A DNA stretch of 64,000 bases, taken from the NCBI GenBank assembly GCA_001429255.1, contig LMJI01000002.1, forward strand, positions 62,001 to 126,000, given 5' to 3'. The notes below the pieces were generated by a model. It was given only the letters and a program-made list of their open reading frames with translations. It was not told the DNA's origin and did not search any database. This stretch comes from Cellulomonas sp. Root930. Its GTDB lineage: Bacteria; Actinomycetota; Actinomycetes; Actinomycetales; Cellulomonadaceae. Each line of letters starts with the position of its first letter. Position 1 is the first letter of the stretch. This document shows positions 1 through 9,209 of the stretch, piece by piece. The translations under genes and the position numbers were made by a program.

Positions 1-514
1 CACCAGCGCCTCGGGTCTCCTGGCCACCGGCAAGGTCGCCATGGAGATGCAGGGCCACTGGGAGCCCGGCGTCATGCAGGGACTCACGGAGGACGGCAAC
101 GGCCTCGGCGAGAACACCGGCTGGTTCCCGTTCCCGGCCGTCGACGGCGGCGAGGGTGACCCGGAGGCCGCACTCGGTGGCGGTGACGCGTGGGCCGTGT
201 CGCAGGAGGCGCCCGACGCCGCGGTGGACTTCGCGGTCTACCTGCTGTCGGACGAGGTCCAGAAGGGCTTCGCGGAGCTCGACATGGGTCTGCCGACCAA
301 CTCGACGGCCTCGCAGTACGTGTCGGACCCGGCCCTGGCCGAGCTCCTCAAGATCCGTGACGCGGCGCCGTACGTGCAGCTCTACTTCGACACGGCGTTC
401 GGTGCCTCCGTCGGTGGCGCCATGAACGACGAGATCGCCCTGGCCTTCGCGGGCCAGGCCACCCCGCAGGACATCGTCGACGCCACGCAGGCGGCGGCTG
501 ACGCGGAGAAGTGA
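1..514 (+). CDS. Sugar ABC transporter substrate-binding protein (5' partial)
   Basis: C-terminal ~170 residues of an extracellular solute-binding protein (family 1, MalE-like); the start lies left of the window and the frame enters at base 2. The exported lipoprotein would capture a sugar and deliver it to the two permeases that follow. Visible features are the GGGDAWAVS stretch typical of the C-lobe and a helical tail. Its TGA overlaps the GTG of the next gene by four bases, so the three transporter genes are translationally coupled. No ATPase follows, so a shared MsiK-type ATPase elsewhere is likely (family knowledge plus inference). The substrate is unknown; the GH3 enzyme downstream suggests a beta-linked oligosaccharide. 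Confidence 0.9.
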   Translation, partial: TSASGLLATGKVAMEMQGHWEPGVMQGLTEDGNGLGENTGWFPFPAVDGGEGDPEAALGGGDAWAVSQEAPDAAVDFAVYLLSDEVQKGFAELDMGLPTNSTASQYVSDPALAELLKIRDAAPYVQLYFDTAFGASVGGAMNDEIALAFAGQATPQDIVDATQAAADAEK

Positions 515-1557
515 CCGACGTGGCAGACGAAGCGACCGCCCGCGTGGGCGTCACCGCCTCGCCTGCGACGTCCACCCCAGAGGTCTCGGTCGCCGGTCGC
601 GCTTCGGCGCGGCCGGCGGCCCCGGCCCCGGGCGGACGCCGTGGGACGGGATCGGCTCTCCGCAAGCGCCTGGAGATCGCCTTCTTCGTGGCACCCGCCC
701 TCCTGCTGTTCCTGTTCTTCGTGGTGGTGCCGATCGTCCGCGCCATCCAGCTCTCGGCCTACCGGTGGAAGGGCTACGGCCCGCTGGTGGACTTCGTCGG
801 CCTGAAGAACTACGTCAGCGTGCTGCAGAACGACGTCTTCATCGGCGCGCTCCAGCACAACCTGATCATCGTGGTGGCCTCGATCGCCATCCAGCTCCCG
901 CTCGGCCTGGCCATCGCCCTGCTGCTCAACCGCAAGATGTGGGGCCAGGGCATCCTGCGCACGATCATCTTCGTCCCGTACGTGCTGGCCGAGGTCATCG
1001 CGGGTGTCGTGTGGTTCCAGCTGCTGCAGCCGAAGTACGGCGTGATCGACACGCTGTTCGACGCGGTCGGCATCCAGGGACCCGAGCAGGGCTTCCTCGG
1101 GACCCCCGAGTACGCGCTGTGGACCGTCATCGTCGTCCTGACCTGGAAGTACCTGGGTCTCGCGGTGATCCTGTTCCTCGCCGGCCTGCAGAGCGTGCCC
1201 GAGGAGCTGTACGAGGCCTCGCAGATCGACGGCGCCAGCTGGTGGCAGACGCAGCGGAAGATCACCATCCCGCTGCTCGGCCCGACCATCCGCACCTGGG
1301 CGTTCCTGTCGATGATCGGCTCGCTCCAGCTCTTCGACATGGTCTGGATCCTCACCGGCGGCGGCCCCGCCAACGCGACCACGACCATGGCCACGTTCCT
1401 CATCAACGAGGGCACCAAGCGGCAGAACTACGGGATCGCCTCGGCGGCCTCCGTGATCCTGTTCGTCGTCGCCCTCGTCCTGGCCCTGCTGTACCAGCGC
1501 TTCATCCTGCGCCGGGACATCCAGGACCCCGCACTCCAGAAGAAGGCGAAGGCATGA
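511..1557 (+). CDS. Sugar ABC transporter permease, MalF type
   Basis: 348-residue inner-membrane permease of a carbohydrate importer. About 70 residues of Ala/Pro/Arg-rich cytoplasmic tail precede the first membrane helix (FFVAPALLLFLFFVVVPIV). The EAA loop that contacts the ATPase is seen as EELYEASQIDGASWWQTQRK, followed by ITIPLLGPTI. The GTG start overlaps the binding-protein stop (GTGA). Partner of the next permease. Assignment to the MalF side rests on gene order and the N-terminal extension; the substrate is not readable from sequence. Confidence 0.93.
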   Translation: MTDVADEATARVGVTASPATSTPEVSVAGRASARPAAPAPGGRRGTGSALRKRLEIAFFVAPALLLFLFFVVVPIVRAIQLSAYRWKGYGPLVDFVGLKNYVSVLQNDVFIGALQHNLIIVVASIAIQLPLGLAIALLLNRKMWGQGILRTIIFVPYVLAEVIAGVVWFQLLQPKYGVIDTLFDAVGIQGPEQGFLGTPEYALWTVIVVLTWKYLGLAVILFLAGLQSVPEELYEASQIDGASWWQTQRKITIPLLGPTIRTWAFLSMIGSLQLFDMVWILTGGGPANATTTMATFLINEGTKRQNYGIASAASVILFVVALVLALLYQRFILRRDIQDPALQKKAKA

Positions 1558-2432
1558 GCGCCGCGACCCTGACCGCGACGTCGCCGACCACCGAGGGGTC
1601 GCGACGCAAGAGCGGCAAGTACACCGGCGGCAACCCGCTCGTCTACGCCCTCGCCCTCGTCGTCGTCGCCCTGACCGTCGGCCCGGTGCTGTACGGCGTG
1701 CTCGGCGGCTTCCGGACCAACGCGCAGCTGGCAGAGACGCCCGCCGGCCTGCCGGACCCGTGGGTGCTGACCAACTACACCGGGGTGCTGACCAACCCGA
1801 ACTTCTGGAAGTACGCGCTCAACTCCACGGCGATCGCGCTGCTCACCACGGCCCTCGTGGTGGTGTTCGGGATCATGGCCGCTTACCCGCTGGCCCGGTA
1901 CAAGTTCAAGGGCCGTGAGCAGCTGTTCATGGTGTTCGTGCTCGGCCTGCTGTTCCCGGCCACGGTCGCGATCATCCCGCTGTTCATCCTCATCACCGAC
2001 CTGGGCATGGGGAACACCTGGTGGGGCGTCGCGCTCCCGCAGGCGGCGTTCGCGCTGCCGGTGACCGTGGTGATCCTGCGGCCGTTCCTGCAGGCGCTCC
2101 CCGACGAGCTGGAGGAGGCGGCGCTGCTCGACGGCGCGTCCCGCATCGGCTTCTTCTGGCGGATCCTGCTGCCGCTGTCGGGTCCCGGGATGGTCACGGT
2201 CGGCGTGCTCGCGTTCGTCGGCTCGTGGAACGCCTACCTGCTCCCGCTGCTCCTGCTGCAGAGCGACATGAAGACCCTGCCGCTCGGCGTGGCGGACTTC
2301 TCCTCCGAGCACGCGTCGGACACGGCCGGCGTCTTCGCGTTCACCACCCTGGCCATGATCCCCGCGCTGGTGTTCTTCCTCGCCATGCAGAAGCGGATCG
2401 TCAACGGCCTCCAGGGCGCGGTCAAGGGCTGA
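1554..2432 (+). CDS. Sugar ABC transporter permease, MalG type
   Basis: 292-residue second permease of the importer. It starts at the ATG that overlaps the previous stop (ATGA), although the frame is open far upstream. Six predicted membrane helices; the EAA loop reads DELEEAALLDGASRIGFFWR, followed by ILLPLSGPG. It pairs with the preceding permease to form the channel. The stop lies 42 bases before the preferred start of the GH3 gene, so the four genes probably form one operon. Confidence 0.93.
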   Translation: MSAATLTATSPTTEGSRRKSGKYTGGNPLVYALALVVVALTVGPVLYGVLGGFRTNAQLAETPAGLPDPWVLTNYTGVLTNPNFWKYALNSTAIALLTTALVVVFGIMAAYPLARYKFKGREQLFMVFVLGLLFPATVAIIPLFILITDLGMGNTWWGVALPQAAFALPVTVVILRPFLQALPDELEEAALLDGASRIGFFWRILLPLSGPGMVTVGVLAFVGSWNAYLLPLLLLQSDMKTLPLGVADFSSEHASDTAGVFAFTTLAMIPALVFFLAMQKRIVNGLQGAVKG

Positions 2433-2474
2433 TCCGTGACCACCCCGTACGTCACCACCGAAGGAGACAGATCC

Positions 2475-4760
2475 GTGACGGATCTCCAGATCCTGGCCGA
2501 ACCTCGGGTCGGCGACCGCGCGAGCGAGCTGCTCACCCGGATGACCCTCGAGGAGAAGCTGGCACAGATTGTCGGGTTCTGGGAGAAGGGCGACGGCGAG
2601 GTCGTCGCGCCGCTCCAGGGCGAGTTCACGCACGAGCAAGGGCTCGACGAGGCCACCCGCCACGGGCTCGGGCACATCACCCGCGCCTACGGCACGCGCC
2701 CCGTCGACGCGGTCGAGCGGGCGCAGTGGCTGTGGAACCTGCAGCGGCGCCTGGTGCGTGAGACGCGGCTCGGGATCCCGGCCCTCGTCCACGAGGAGTG
2801 CCTCACCGGGCTGTCGGCATGGCGCGCCGCGACGTTCCCGACACCGCTGGCCTGGGGGGCGTCGTTCGACCCCGACCTGGTCGCCGAGATGGGTGCGGCC
2901 ATCGGGGACTCGATGCGGACGCTCGGCGTCCACCAGGGGCTGGCCCCCGTGCTCGACGTCATCCGTGACCCGCGGTGGGGACGGGTGGACGAGTGCATCG
3001 CGGAGGACCCGTACGTCGTCGGCACGATCGGGACGTCGTACGTCCGCGGGCTGCAGTCGACCGGGGTGCACGCGACGCTCAAGCACTTCGTCGGGTACTC
3101 CGGCTCGCAGTCGGGCCGCAACTTCGGCCCGGTGCACGCGGGACCGCGCGAGGTGGCCGACGTGCTGCTCGTGCCCTTCGAGATGGCCGTGCTCGACGGC
3201 GGCGCCCGCTCGGTGATGTCCTCCTACACCGAGATCGACGGCGTCCCCGTCGCGGCGGACCCGCAGCTGCTCACGGGCGTGCTGCGTGACCGCTGGGGCT
3301 TCGACGGCACGGTCGTCGCGGACTACTTCGGGGTCGCGTTCCTGCACCTCCTCCACGCGGTGGCGGGTGACCTCGGCGAGGCTGCCGGTCTGGCCCTCGC
3401 GGCCGGCGTCGACATCGAGCTGCCCACCGGCGACGCGTACCTGACCCCGCTCGCGGAGGCGGTCCGTGCCGGGCGGGTCGACGAGGCCCTGGTCGACCGG
3501 GCGGTCCTGCGCGCGCTGCGGCAGAAGGACGAGCTGGGCCTGCTCGACGCCACGTTCGACGACGAGCCGCCGACGAGCGTGGACCTCGACAGCCCCGAGC
3601 ACCGTCGGATCGCGGCGCGGCTGGCCGAGGAGTCCGTCGTCCTGCTCTCCAACGACGGCACCCTGCCGCTGGCCGGCCCCGCCCGCGTGGCGGTCATCGG
3701 CCCGAACGCGGACCGCGCCGAGGCGCTGTTCGGCTGCTACTCCTTCCTCAACCACGTGCTCGCGCACCACCCCGAGGTGGAGGTCGGCTTCGAGAGCCCG
3801 ACGGTCCGCCAGGCGCTGGCCGCCGAGCTCCCGGGTGCCGAGATCGTCTTCGCGCTCGGCTGCGCGGTCGACGACGACGACCGCTCGGGCTTCGACGCGG
3901 CCGTCCAGGCGGCGGCGTCGGCCGAGGTGGCCGTGCTCGTCGTCGGCGACCACGCCGGGCTGTTCGGCCGCGGCACCGTGGGGGAGGGCTGCGACCGCGA
4001 CGACCTGGAGCTCCCGGGCGTCCAGCGCGAGCTGGTCGAGGCCGTGCTGGCCACGGGCACGCCCGTCGTGCTGGTCCTGCTCACGGGCCGTCCGTACGCG
4101 ATCGACTGGGCGCTCGAGCGGTGCGCCGCGGTGGTGCAGGCGTTCTTCCCGGGCGAGGAGGGCGGTACGGCGATCGCGGGCGTGCTCTCCGGGCGGGTCA
4201 ACCCGTCGGGGCACCTGCCCGTGAGCATGCCGCGCTCGGCCGGCGCGCAGCCGTTCAGCTACCTGCACCCGCCGCTGGGCGGGAACGGGGACGTGACCAA
4301 CCTGGCCAGCACCCCGGCGCTCCCGTTCGGGCACGGGCTCTCCTACACGACGTTCGTGCACAGCGAGCTTGCGGTGGGCGCGCAGGTGCCCACCGACGGG
4401 CACATCGGCGCGAGCGTCCGCGTCACCAACACGGGCGAGCGTGCCGGCGACGACGTGGTGCAGCTGTACGCGCGCGACCTCGTCGGCTCGGTGACCCGCC
4501 CGGTGGCGCAGCTCGTCGGGTACCGGCGGGTCCGCCTCGAGCCGGGGGAGTCGACGGTGGTGACGTTCTCCGTGCCGACCACCCGGCTGGCGTTCTCCGG
4601 CCGGGACCTCGCGCGCGTGGTCGAGCCGGGCGACGTCGACCTGTGGGTCGGGCCGTCGTGCGCCGAGCGCGAGACCGAGGGCCGCCTGACGCTCACCGGC
4701 CCGGTCCACCGGGTCGGCGTGGACGCCCCGCGCTGGACCACGGTGTCCGTCGCGGGCTGA
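2475..4760 (+). CDS. GH3 glycoside hydrolase (beta-glucosidase/beta-xylosidase type)
   Basis: 761-residue family 3 hydrolase expected to cleave beta-linked oligosaccharides brought in by the adjacent importer; no signal peptide, so cytoplasmic. Order: N-terminal TIM-like domain with HEECLTG, TLKHFVGY and the nucleophile Asp in TVVADYFG (about D283); alpha/beta sandwich domain (VAVIGPNADRAEALFG); C-terminal fibronectin-III-like domain (VQLYARDLVGSVTRPVAQLV). The GTG at 2475 is preferred because AAGGAG sits at 2461-2466; an in-frame GTG at 2436 lacks a comparable site. Substrate specificity (glucoside, xyloside) cannot be told by eye. Confidence 0.9.
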   Translation: MTDLQILAEPRVGDRASELLTRMTLEEKLAQIVGFWEKGDGEVVAPLQGEFTHEQGLDEATRHGLGHITRAYGTRPVDAVERAQWLWNLQRRLVRETRLGIPALVHEECLTGLSAWRAATFPTPLAWGASFDPDLVAEMGAAIGDSMRTLGVHQGLAPVLDVIRDPRWGRVDECIAEDPYVVGTIGTSYVRGLQSTGVHATLKHFVGYSGSQSGRNFGPVHAGPREVADVLLVPFEMAVLDGGARSVMSSYTEIDGVPVAADPQLLTGVLRDRWGFDGTVVADYFGVAFLHLLHAVAGDLGEAAGLALAAGVDIELPTGDAYLTPLAEAVRAGRVDEALVDRAVLRALRQKDELGLLDATFDDEPPTSVDLDSPEHRRIAARLAEESVVLLSNDGTLPLAGPARVAVIGPNADRAEALFGCYSFLNHVLAHHPEVEVGFESPTVRQALAAELPGAEIVFALGCAVDDDDRSGFDAAVQAAASAEVAVLVVGDHAGLFGRGTVGEGCDRDDLELPGVQRELVEAVLATGTPVVLVLLTGRPYAIDWALERCAAVVQAFFPGEEGGTAIAGVLSGRVNPSGHLPVSMPRSAGAQPFSYLHPPLGGNGDVTNLASTPALPFGHGLSYTTFVHSELAVGAQVPTDGHIGASVRVTNTGERAGDDVVQLYARDLVGSVTRPVAQLVGYRRVRLEPGESTVVTFSVPTTRLAFSGRDLARVVEPGDVDLWVGPSCAERETEGRLTLTGPVHRVGVDAPRWTTVSVAG

Positions 4761-4768
4761 GCAGACGC

Positions 4769-4806
4769 GAGGCCGTCGTCCGTGGGGTTCCGCGGACGAC
4801 GACCTC
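4769..4806 (+). terminator. Hairpin after the GH3 gene
   Basis: Arms CGTCGTCCG (4774-4782) and CGGACGACG (4793-4801), extended by GAGG/CCTC after one mismatch, just past the GH3 stop. There is no T-run, so termination strength is uncertain. Confidence 0.5.
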
Positions 4807-4827
4807 GCCGTGCCTCGACGGTGCGGA

Positions 4828-4845
4828 TGACAAGTAAACTTGACA
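4828..4845. promoter_or_regulatory. Operator palindrome 1 for the membrane protein/XRE pair
   Basis: TGACAAGT-AA-ACTTGACA, an 18-bp inverted repeat with one mismatch. Its right end supplies the TTGACA -35 hexamer. A second, better palindrome lies 41 bp away centre to centre, close to four helical turns, so a dimer could bind both on one face. The small XRE regulator two genes on is the obvious ligand (inference). Confidence 0.7.
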
Positions 4846-4869
4846 TCGCGAGCTCCTCATCCGTACCGT
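4840..4869 (+). promoter_or_regulatory. Promoter of the membrane protein/XRE operon
   Basis: TTGACA at 4840-4845, an 18-base spacer, and TACCGT (TANNNT type) at 4864-4869. Transcription would start near 4876, inside the second palindrome. This rules against the upstream GTG at 4868 as the gene start. Confidence 0.6.
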
Positions 4870-4887
4870 GTCAAGTGTACTTGACAC
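4868..4887. promoter_or_regulatory. Operator palindrome 2 for the membrane protein/XRE pair
   Basis: Perfect 20-bp inverted repeat: GTGTCAAGT, a two-base centre, ACTTGACAC. It covers the end of the -10 hexamer and the predicted transcription start, a position suited to repression. Confidence 0.75.
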
Positions 4888-4906
4888 GGCGGAAAGGGGT
4901 CGGATC

Positions 4907-5323
4907 GTGCACGCACCGCAGGACACCAGCACCTATCGGGCCGAGATCAGGGCGACCGGCGGACTCGCAGCCTGGACGCTCGCCTGGGTGGGGAGCCTTG
5001 CCCTGGCCCGCTTCGGGCCCGAGCTCTGGGGAGAGGGGCGACCGGCGGCGACGTGGGCGGCCGTGGTCGCGAACCTGGTCGTCGGGGTCCTCTGGATCGT
5101 CGCCTACACGCGCTTCCTCCGCGCGATCGACGAGCTGCAGCGCAAGATCCAGCAGGACGCGCTGGCGGTCACGCTCGGAGCGGGGTGGATCGCCGGGTTC
5201 GGCTACGTCGCCGCGGACGCCGCCGGACTGGTGCAGGCCGAGATCAACGTCGCGGCGCTCCCGGTGCTCATGAGCGTCGTCTTCCTGGTCGCCATCGCCG
5301 TCGGGCAGATCAGGTACCGATGA
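4907..5323 (+). CDS. Small integral membrane protein paired with an XRE regulator
   Basis: 138-residue protein with about four predicted membrane segments ([73 protein letters not shown]). The loop [18 protein letters not shown] lies between helices two and three. It resembles membrane proteins often encoded beside COG1476-type regulators; the function is unknown to me. The GTG at 4907 is chosen for the GGAAAGGGG site at 4891-4899. Its stop overlaps the regulator start (ATGA), so the two are coupled. Confidence 0.8.
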   Translation: MHAPQDTSTYRAEIRATGGLAAWTLAWVGSLALARFGPELWGEGRPAATWAAVVANLVVGVLWIVAYTRFLRAIDELQRKIQQDALAVTLGAGWIAGFGYVAADAAGLVQAEINVAALPVLMSVVFLVAIAVGQIRYR

Positions 5324-5514
5324 AGAACCGCATCGCGGAGCTCAGGTCCGACCGCGCCTGGACCCAGGCCGACGTGGCGCTGCGCCTGGGCGTCTCCCGG
5401 CAGACGATCAACGCGATCGAGACCGGCAAGTTCCATCCGAGCCTTCCCGTGGCCTTCCGCATCGCCCGGCTGTTCGAGCTGACGATCGAGGAGGTCTTCG
5501 TCGACGAGCAGTGA
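5320..5514 (+). CDS. Small XRE/COG1476-type helix-turn-helix regulator
   Basis: 64-residue DNA-binding protein consisting of one HTH domain: [20 protein letters not shown] forms the helix-turn-helix, followed by ETGKFHPSL and [10 protein letters not shown]. This is the full usual length of the family (one HTH_3 domain, no sensor). Overlaps the membrane protein gene by four bases. The twin palindromes upstream of the pair suggest that it represses its own operon (inference). How the membrane protein modulates it, if at all, is unknown. Confidence 0.9.
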   Translation: MKNRIAELRSDRAWTQADVALRLGVSRQTINAIETGKFHPSLPVAFRIARLFELTIEEVFVDEQ

Positions 5515-5563
5515 GCGGTCGTCCGCAGGGTGACCCTCCCGCGGCATGGGCTGAGCGCGGTCA

Positions 5564-5569
5564 TACACT
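5564..5569 (+). promoter_or_regulatory. -10 element of ilvD (leaderless)
   Basis: TACACT ends seven bases before the ilvD ATG, so the transcript should start at or next to the start codon. No Shine-Dalgarno site is seen. Confidence 0.6.
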
Positions 5570-5576
5570 CGCGAGC

Positions 5577-7307
5577 ATGACCGTGACGTCGGACAACGCT
5601 CCCAGCTCCACCGCTCCCTCAGTCGACATCAAGCCCCGCTCGCGCACCGTCACCGACGGTCTGGAGGCCACCGCGTCGCGCGGCATGCTCCGCGCCGTGG
5701 GCCTCGGTGACGACGACTTCGCGAAGCCCCAGATCGGCGTCGCGAGCTCCTGGAACGAGATCACCCCCTGCAACCTGTCGCTCCAGCGGCTGGCGCAGGC
5801 GGCCAAGGCGGGGGTGCACGCCGCGGGCGGCTACCCGCTCGAGTTCGGCACCATCTCGGTGTCCGACGGCATCTCGATGGGCCACGAGGGAATGCACTTC
5901 TCGCTGGTGAGCCGCGACATCATCGCCGACTCCGTGGAGACCGTCATGCAGGCCGAGCGCCTCGACGGCTCCGTGCTCCTGGCGGGCTGCGACAAGTCTC
6001 TGCCGGGGATGCTCATGGCCGCGGCCCGCCTCGACCTGTCCAGCGTGTTCCTGTACGCCGGGTCGATCGCGCCGGGCTGGGTCAAGCTCGAGGACGGTAC
6101 CGAGAAGGACGTCACGATCATCGACGCGTTCGAGGCCGTCGGTGCCTGCGCGCGCGGGCTGATGAGCCGCGAGGACGTGGACCGCATCGAGCGCGCGATC
6201 TGTCCCGGCGAGGGCGCGTGCGGCGGCATGTACACCGCGAACACCATGGCGTCGGTGGCCGAGGCGATCGGCATGTCGATCCCCGGCTCCGCGGCCCCGC
6301 CGTCCGCCGACCGCCGCCGCGACGCGTTCGCGCACAAGTCCGGCGAGGCGGTCGTCGAGCTGCTGCGCAAGGGCATCACGGCGCGTCAGATCATGACCAA
6401 GGAGGCGTTCGAGAACGCCATCGCCGTCGTCATGGCCTTCGGCGGCTCCACCAACGCGGTCCTGCACCTGCTGGCCATCGCGCACGAGGCCGAGGTCGAC
6501 CTCACGCTCGCCGACTTCTCCCGCGTCGCCGCCAAGGTGCCGCACCTGGGCGACCTCAAGCCGTTCGGCCGCTACGTCATGAACGACATCGACCGCATCG
6601 GCGGCGTCCCCGTCGTGATGAAGGCGCTGCTCGACGCGGGCCTGCTGCACGGCGACTGCCTCACGGTCACCGGCAAGACCATCGCGGAGAACCTCGCGGA
6701 CGTGAACCCGCCGGACCCGGACGGCAAGATCCTGCGGGCCATGAACAACCCGATCCACAAGACCGGCGGGATCACGATCCTGCACGGCTCGCTGGCGCCC
6801 GACGGTGCCGTGGTGAAGTCGGCCGGCTTCGACTCCGACGTGTTCGAGGGCACTGCGCGGGTGTTCGAGCGCGAGCGTGCCGCGATGGACGCCCTGGAGA
6901 ACGGGACGATCGTGGCCGGCGACGTGGTCGTCATCCGCTACGAGGGCCCCAAGGGCGGTCCGGGCATGCGCGAGATGCTCGCGATCACCGGCGCGATCAA
7001 GGGCGCCGGCCTGGGCAAGGACGTCCTGCTGCTCACCGACGGCCGCTTCTCCGGCGGGACAACCGGCCTGTGCGTCGGCCACGTGGCCCCGGAGGCGGTG
7101 GACGGCGGACCGATCGCGTTCATCAAGGACGGGGACCGGATCCGGCTGGACGTGGCCAACGCGACGCTGGACGTGCTGGTCAGCGACGAGGAGCTCGAGG
7201 GCCGCAAGGTCGGCTGGGCGCCGCTGCCCCCCACCTACACGCGCGGGGTGCTGGCCAAGTACGCGAAGCTGGTGCAGTCGGCGTCGAAGGGCGCCGTGCT
7301 GATCTGA
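5577..7307 (+). CDS. ilvD: Dihydroxy-acid dehydratase
   Basis: 576-residue IlvD, an iron-sulfur enzyme that dehydrates dihydroxyisovalerate and dihydroxymethylvalerate in valine/leucine/isoleucine synthesis. Signature pieces: [19 protein letters not shown] and [12 protein letters not shown] (cluster cysteines), and GRFSGGTTG near the C-terminus. Length is normal. The ATG at 5577 is chosen because the product then begins as family members do and a TANNNT -10 ends seven bases upstream. It is monocistronic and followed by a strong terminator. It stands about 10 kb from the ilvBNC operon but serves the same pathway. Confidence 0.97.
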   Translation: MTVTSDNAPSSTAPSVDIKPRSRTVTDGLEATASRGMLRAVGLGDDDFAKPQIGVASSWNEITPCNLSLQRLAQAAKAGVHAAGGYPLEFGTISVSDGISMGHEGMHFSLVSRDIIADSVETVMQAERLDGSVLLAGCDKSLPGMLMAAARLDLSSVFLYAGSIAPGWVKLEDGTEKDVTIIDAFEAVGACARGLMSREDVDRIERAICPGEGACGGMYTANTMASVAEAIGMSIPGSAAPPSADRRRDAFAHKSGEAVVELLRKGITARQIMTKEAFENAIAVVMAFGGSTNAVLHLLAIAHEAEVDLTLADFSRVAAKVPHLGDLKPFGRYVMNDIDRIGGVPVVMKALLDAGLLHGDCLTVTGKTIAENLADVNPPDPDGKILRAMNNPIHKTGGITILHGSLAPDGAVVKSAGFDSDVFEGTARVFERERAAMDALENGTIVAGDVVVIRYEGPKGGPGMREMLAITGAIKGAGLGKDVLLLTDGRFSGGTTGLCVGHVAPEAVDGGPIAFIKDGDRIRLDVANATLDVLVSDEELEGRKVGWAPLPPTYTRGVLAKYAKLVQSASKGAVLI

Positions 7308-7319
7308 GTGCACGCAGAG

Positions 7320-7351
7320 ACGGGCCCGCTCCTCTCGGGGAGCGGGCCCGT
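7320..7351. terminator. Bidirectional terminator between ilvD and the permease gene
   Basis: 13-bp perfect stem (ACGGGCCCGCTCC / GGAGCGGGCCCGT) with a six-base loop between two convergent genes. Confidence 0.8.
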
Positions 7352-7363
7352 CGTCACGTCGGC

Positions 7364-8272
7364 CTACTTGATCGACCCCCGGGTGACCCCGGAGATGACC
7401 CAGCGCTGGCTGAAGATGTAGACCACCAGCAGCGGCGCCATGGCCATGAGGTAGGACGCGAACGCCACCGTGTAGTCGGTGTTGAACTGCCCCTGGAACA
7501 CGTACTGCGCGAGCGACAGCGTCCGCGCCCCGGGGTCGGTGAGCACCACGAGCGGCATGATGAAGTCGTTCCACGCCCAGACGCACGTGAGGATGCCGAC
7601 CGTCGCGTTCATCGGTGTCAGCAGCGGGAAGATGATCTGCCGGAACACCCGCCACGTCGACGCACCGTCCACCCGCGCCGCCTCCTCGAGCTCGATCGGG
7701 ATCGAGCGGATGTAGGCGGTGTAGATGAAGATGTTCAGCGACAGCCCGTAGATCGTGTAGAGCACGATCATCCCGGCCTGGTTGTCCAGACCCAGGAGCG
7801 AGGTCTGCTTCACCAGCGGAAGCATGATGATCGGGAACGGGATGAACAGGGCGGCCAGCAGGTAGAAGAACACGCCCTTGAAGAACGGCCGGTGGATGTT
7901 CCGCGCGATGCCGTAGGCGACGACCGAGCTGGTCAGCAGCGTGAAGACGACCGACCCGACGGTGATGATCGCCGTGTTCATCAGCGCCTGCGGGAAGCTG
8001 GTCCGCTCCCACGCCTCGGCGAAGTTCCCCCAGCTCACCGGGTTCGGCCACTCGAAGCCGGTACCGGCCGCGAGCTGGTCGGGGGTCTTGAGCGCCACGA
8101 CCACGGCCAGGTAGAGCGGGACGAGGATCGTCAGCGAGCAGACCGCGATCAGTGCGGTCACCCACCAGTTGATCTTGCGGGTGTCGTCGTCGGCGACGTT
8201 CTTGGTGCGTCGCCGACGCGGTTCGGGAAGGACCGGCTCGGCCTGGCCGAGCATGGTTCCGGCGGTGGTCAT
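7364..8272 (-). CDS. Sugar ABC transporter permease, MalG type
   Basis: 302-residue permease, last gene of the leftward alpha-galactoside operon. Six predicted helices; the EAA loop reads ELEEAARVDGASTWRVFRQ followed by IIFPLLTP. The ATG shares one base with the stop of the preceding permease (TGATG). It forms the channel with that permease; the ATPase is not encoded here. The substrate is inferred from the GH36 gene at the head of the operon. Confidence 0.92.
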   Translation of the reverse strand: MTTAGTMLGQAEPVLPEPRRRRTKNVADDDTRKINWWVTALIAVCSLTILVPLYLAVVVALKTPDQLAAGTGFEWPNPVSWGNFAEAWERTSFPQALMNTAIITVGSVVFTLLTSSVVAYGIARNIHRPFFKGVFFYLLAALFIPFPIIMLPLVKQTSLLGLDNQAGMIVLYTIYGLSLNIFIYTAYIRSIPIELEEAARVDGASTWRVFRQIIFPLLTPMNATVGILTCVWAWNDFIMPLVVLTDPGARTLSLAQYVFQGQFNTDYTVAFASYLMAMAPLLVVYIFSQRWVISGVTRGSIK

Positions 8273-9207
8273 CAGAAGTCCGCCTCTCTGCGCTGAAGCA
8301 CTCGGAACTGGAAGAGCGAGACGATGGTGATGACGATGAAGAAGATCACCGCGTTCGCGGTCTGGTAGGCGAACTCCCCGCCGGAGAACCCGCCGCGGAA
8401 GATGAGCAGGGTGACGGACTCCGTCGCCGTGCCGGGCCCGCCGTTGGTGAGCGCGACGATCGGGTCGAAGACCTGCAGGAAGCCCTTCAGGCTCAGCACG
8501 ACGTTGATCGTGAAGAAGGCGCTGATCAGCGGGAACGTGATCGACCGGAACGAGCGCCACGCCTTCGCGCCGTCCAGCGACGCCGCCTCGTAGAGCTCGC
8601 GGGGGATCGTCTGCAGGCCGGAGAGGTAGATGATGATCGCGAAGGCGCAGGACTGCCAGACGGCCAGGGCGACGATCGCGGTCCAGGCCCACGTCTCGTT
8701 GGTCAGGATGTTGTCCGCGAACAGCGGGATGCCCGACAGGATCTTGGGCAGCGAGCTCGAGAAGAAGAACTGGAAGACGTACCCGATGACCAGGATCGCC
8801 AGCACGTAGGGCACGAAGTACACGCCCCGCCAGAAGTTGCGGGCCATGATCTTGGCGTTGAGGCCCATGGCGATGGACAGCGAGATCAGGTTGGTCAGCA
8901 CGGTCGCGGCGATGGCGAACAGGAACGAGAACCCGTACGCCTGCAGGACCCGGTCGTCCTTGAACAGGTTGACGTAGTTGGACAGGCCGACGAAGTTCCA
9001 GGCCCCGTACCCGGCGTAGTTCGTCAGGCTGAAGAAGATGCCGACGAGCACCGGGACGGTGTGGAACAGGAAGAACGCGATGACCGCGGGCCAGACCATC
9101 CAGTAGAACGTGGTCTGTGCGCGGTCCTTCATGGCGCGCCGCGGCGCGCCAGTGCCGGCGTCGCCGGCCCCGCGTGCCGCGGGCAGGGCTTGCGTGGAGG
9201 ACGTCAT
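8272..9207 (-). CDS. Sugar ABC transporter permease, MalF type
   Basis: 311-residue permease with six helices; EAA loop RELYEAASLDGAKAWRSFRS followed by ITFPLI. Two ATGs compete: 9213, which overlaps the binding-protein stop (ATGA), and 9207, which has GGGAG seven bases upstream. The second is chosen; the first would add two residues. Translationally coupled to the genes on both sides. Confidence 0.9.
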   Translation of the reverse strand: MTSSTQALPAARGAGDAGTGAPRRAMKDRAQTTFYWMVWPAVIAFFLFHTVPVLVGIFFSLTNYAGYGAWNFVGLSNYVNLFKDDRVLQAYGFSFLFAIAATVLTNLISLSIAMGLNAKIMARNFWRGVYFVPYVLAILVIGYVFQFFFSSSLPKILSGIPLFADNILTNETWAWTAIVALAVWQSCAFAIIIYLSGLQTIPRELYEAASLDGAKAWRSFRSITFPLISAFFTINVVLSLKGFLQVFDPIVALTNGGPGTATESVTLLIFRGGFSGGEFAYQTANAVIFFIVITIVSLFQFRVLQRREADF

Positions 9208-9209
9208 CG

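Noticed and set aside
2431..2480. Repeated GATCCGTGAC around the GH3 start
   Set aside because: Probably coincidental; only ten bases and no flanking similarity. It merely explains the two candidate GTG starts.
1428..4709. Very long minus-strand open frame opposite the permease and GH3 genes
   Set aside because: Antisense shadow produced by high GC third positions; Arg/His/Val-rich composition, no motifs, and the plus strand carries clear conserved genes.
4868..4906. Upstream GTG start for the small membrane protein
   Set aside because: It lies within the promoter and operator palindrome and before the expected transcription start; GTG 4907 has a good RBS.
5619..8165. 848-residue minus-strand frame across ilvD
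   Set aside because: Low-complexity antisense of ilvD joined to an out-of-frame read of the permease; no RBS or family signs.
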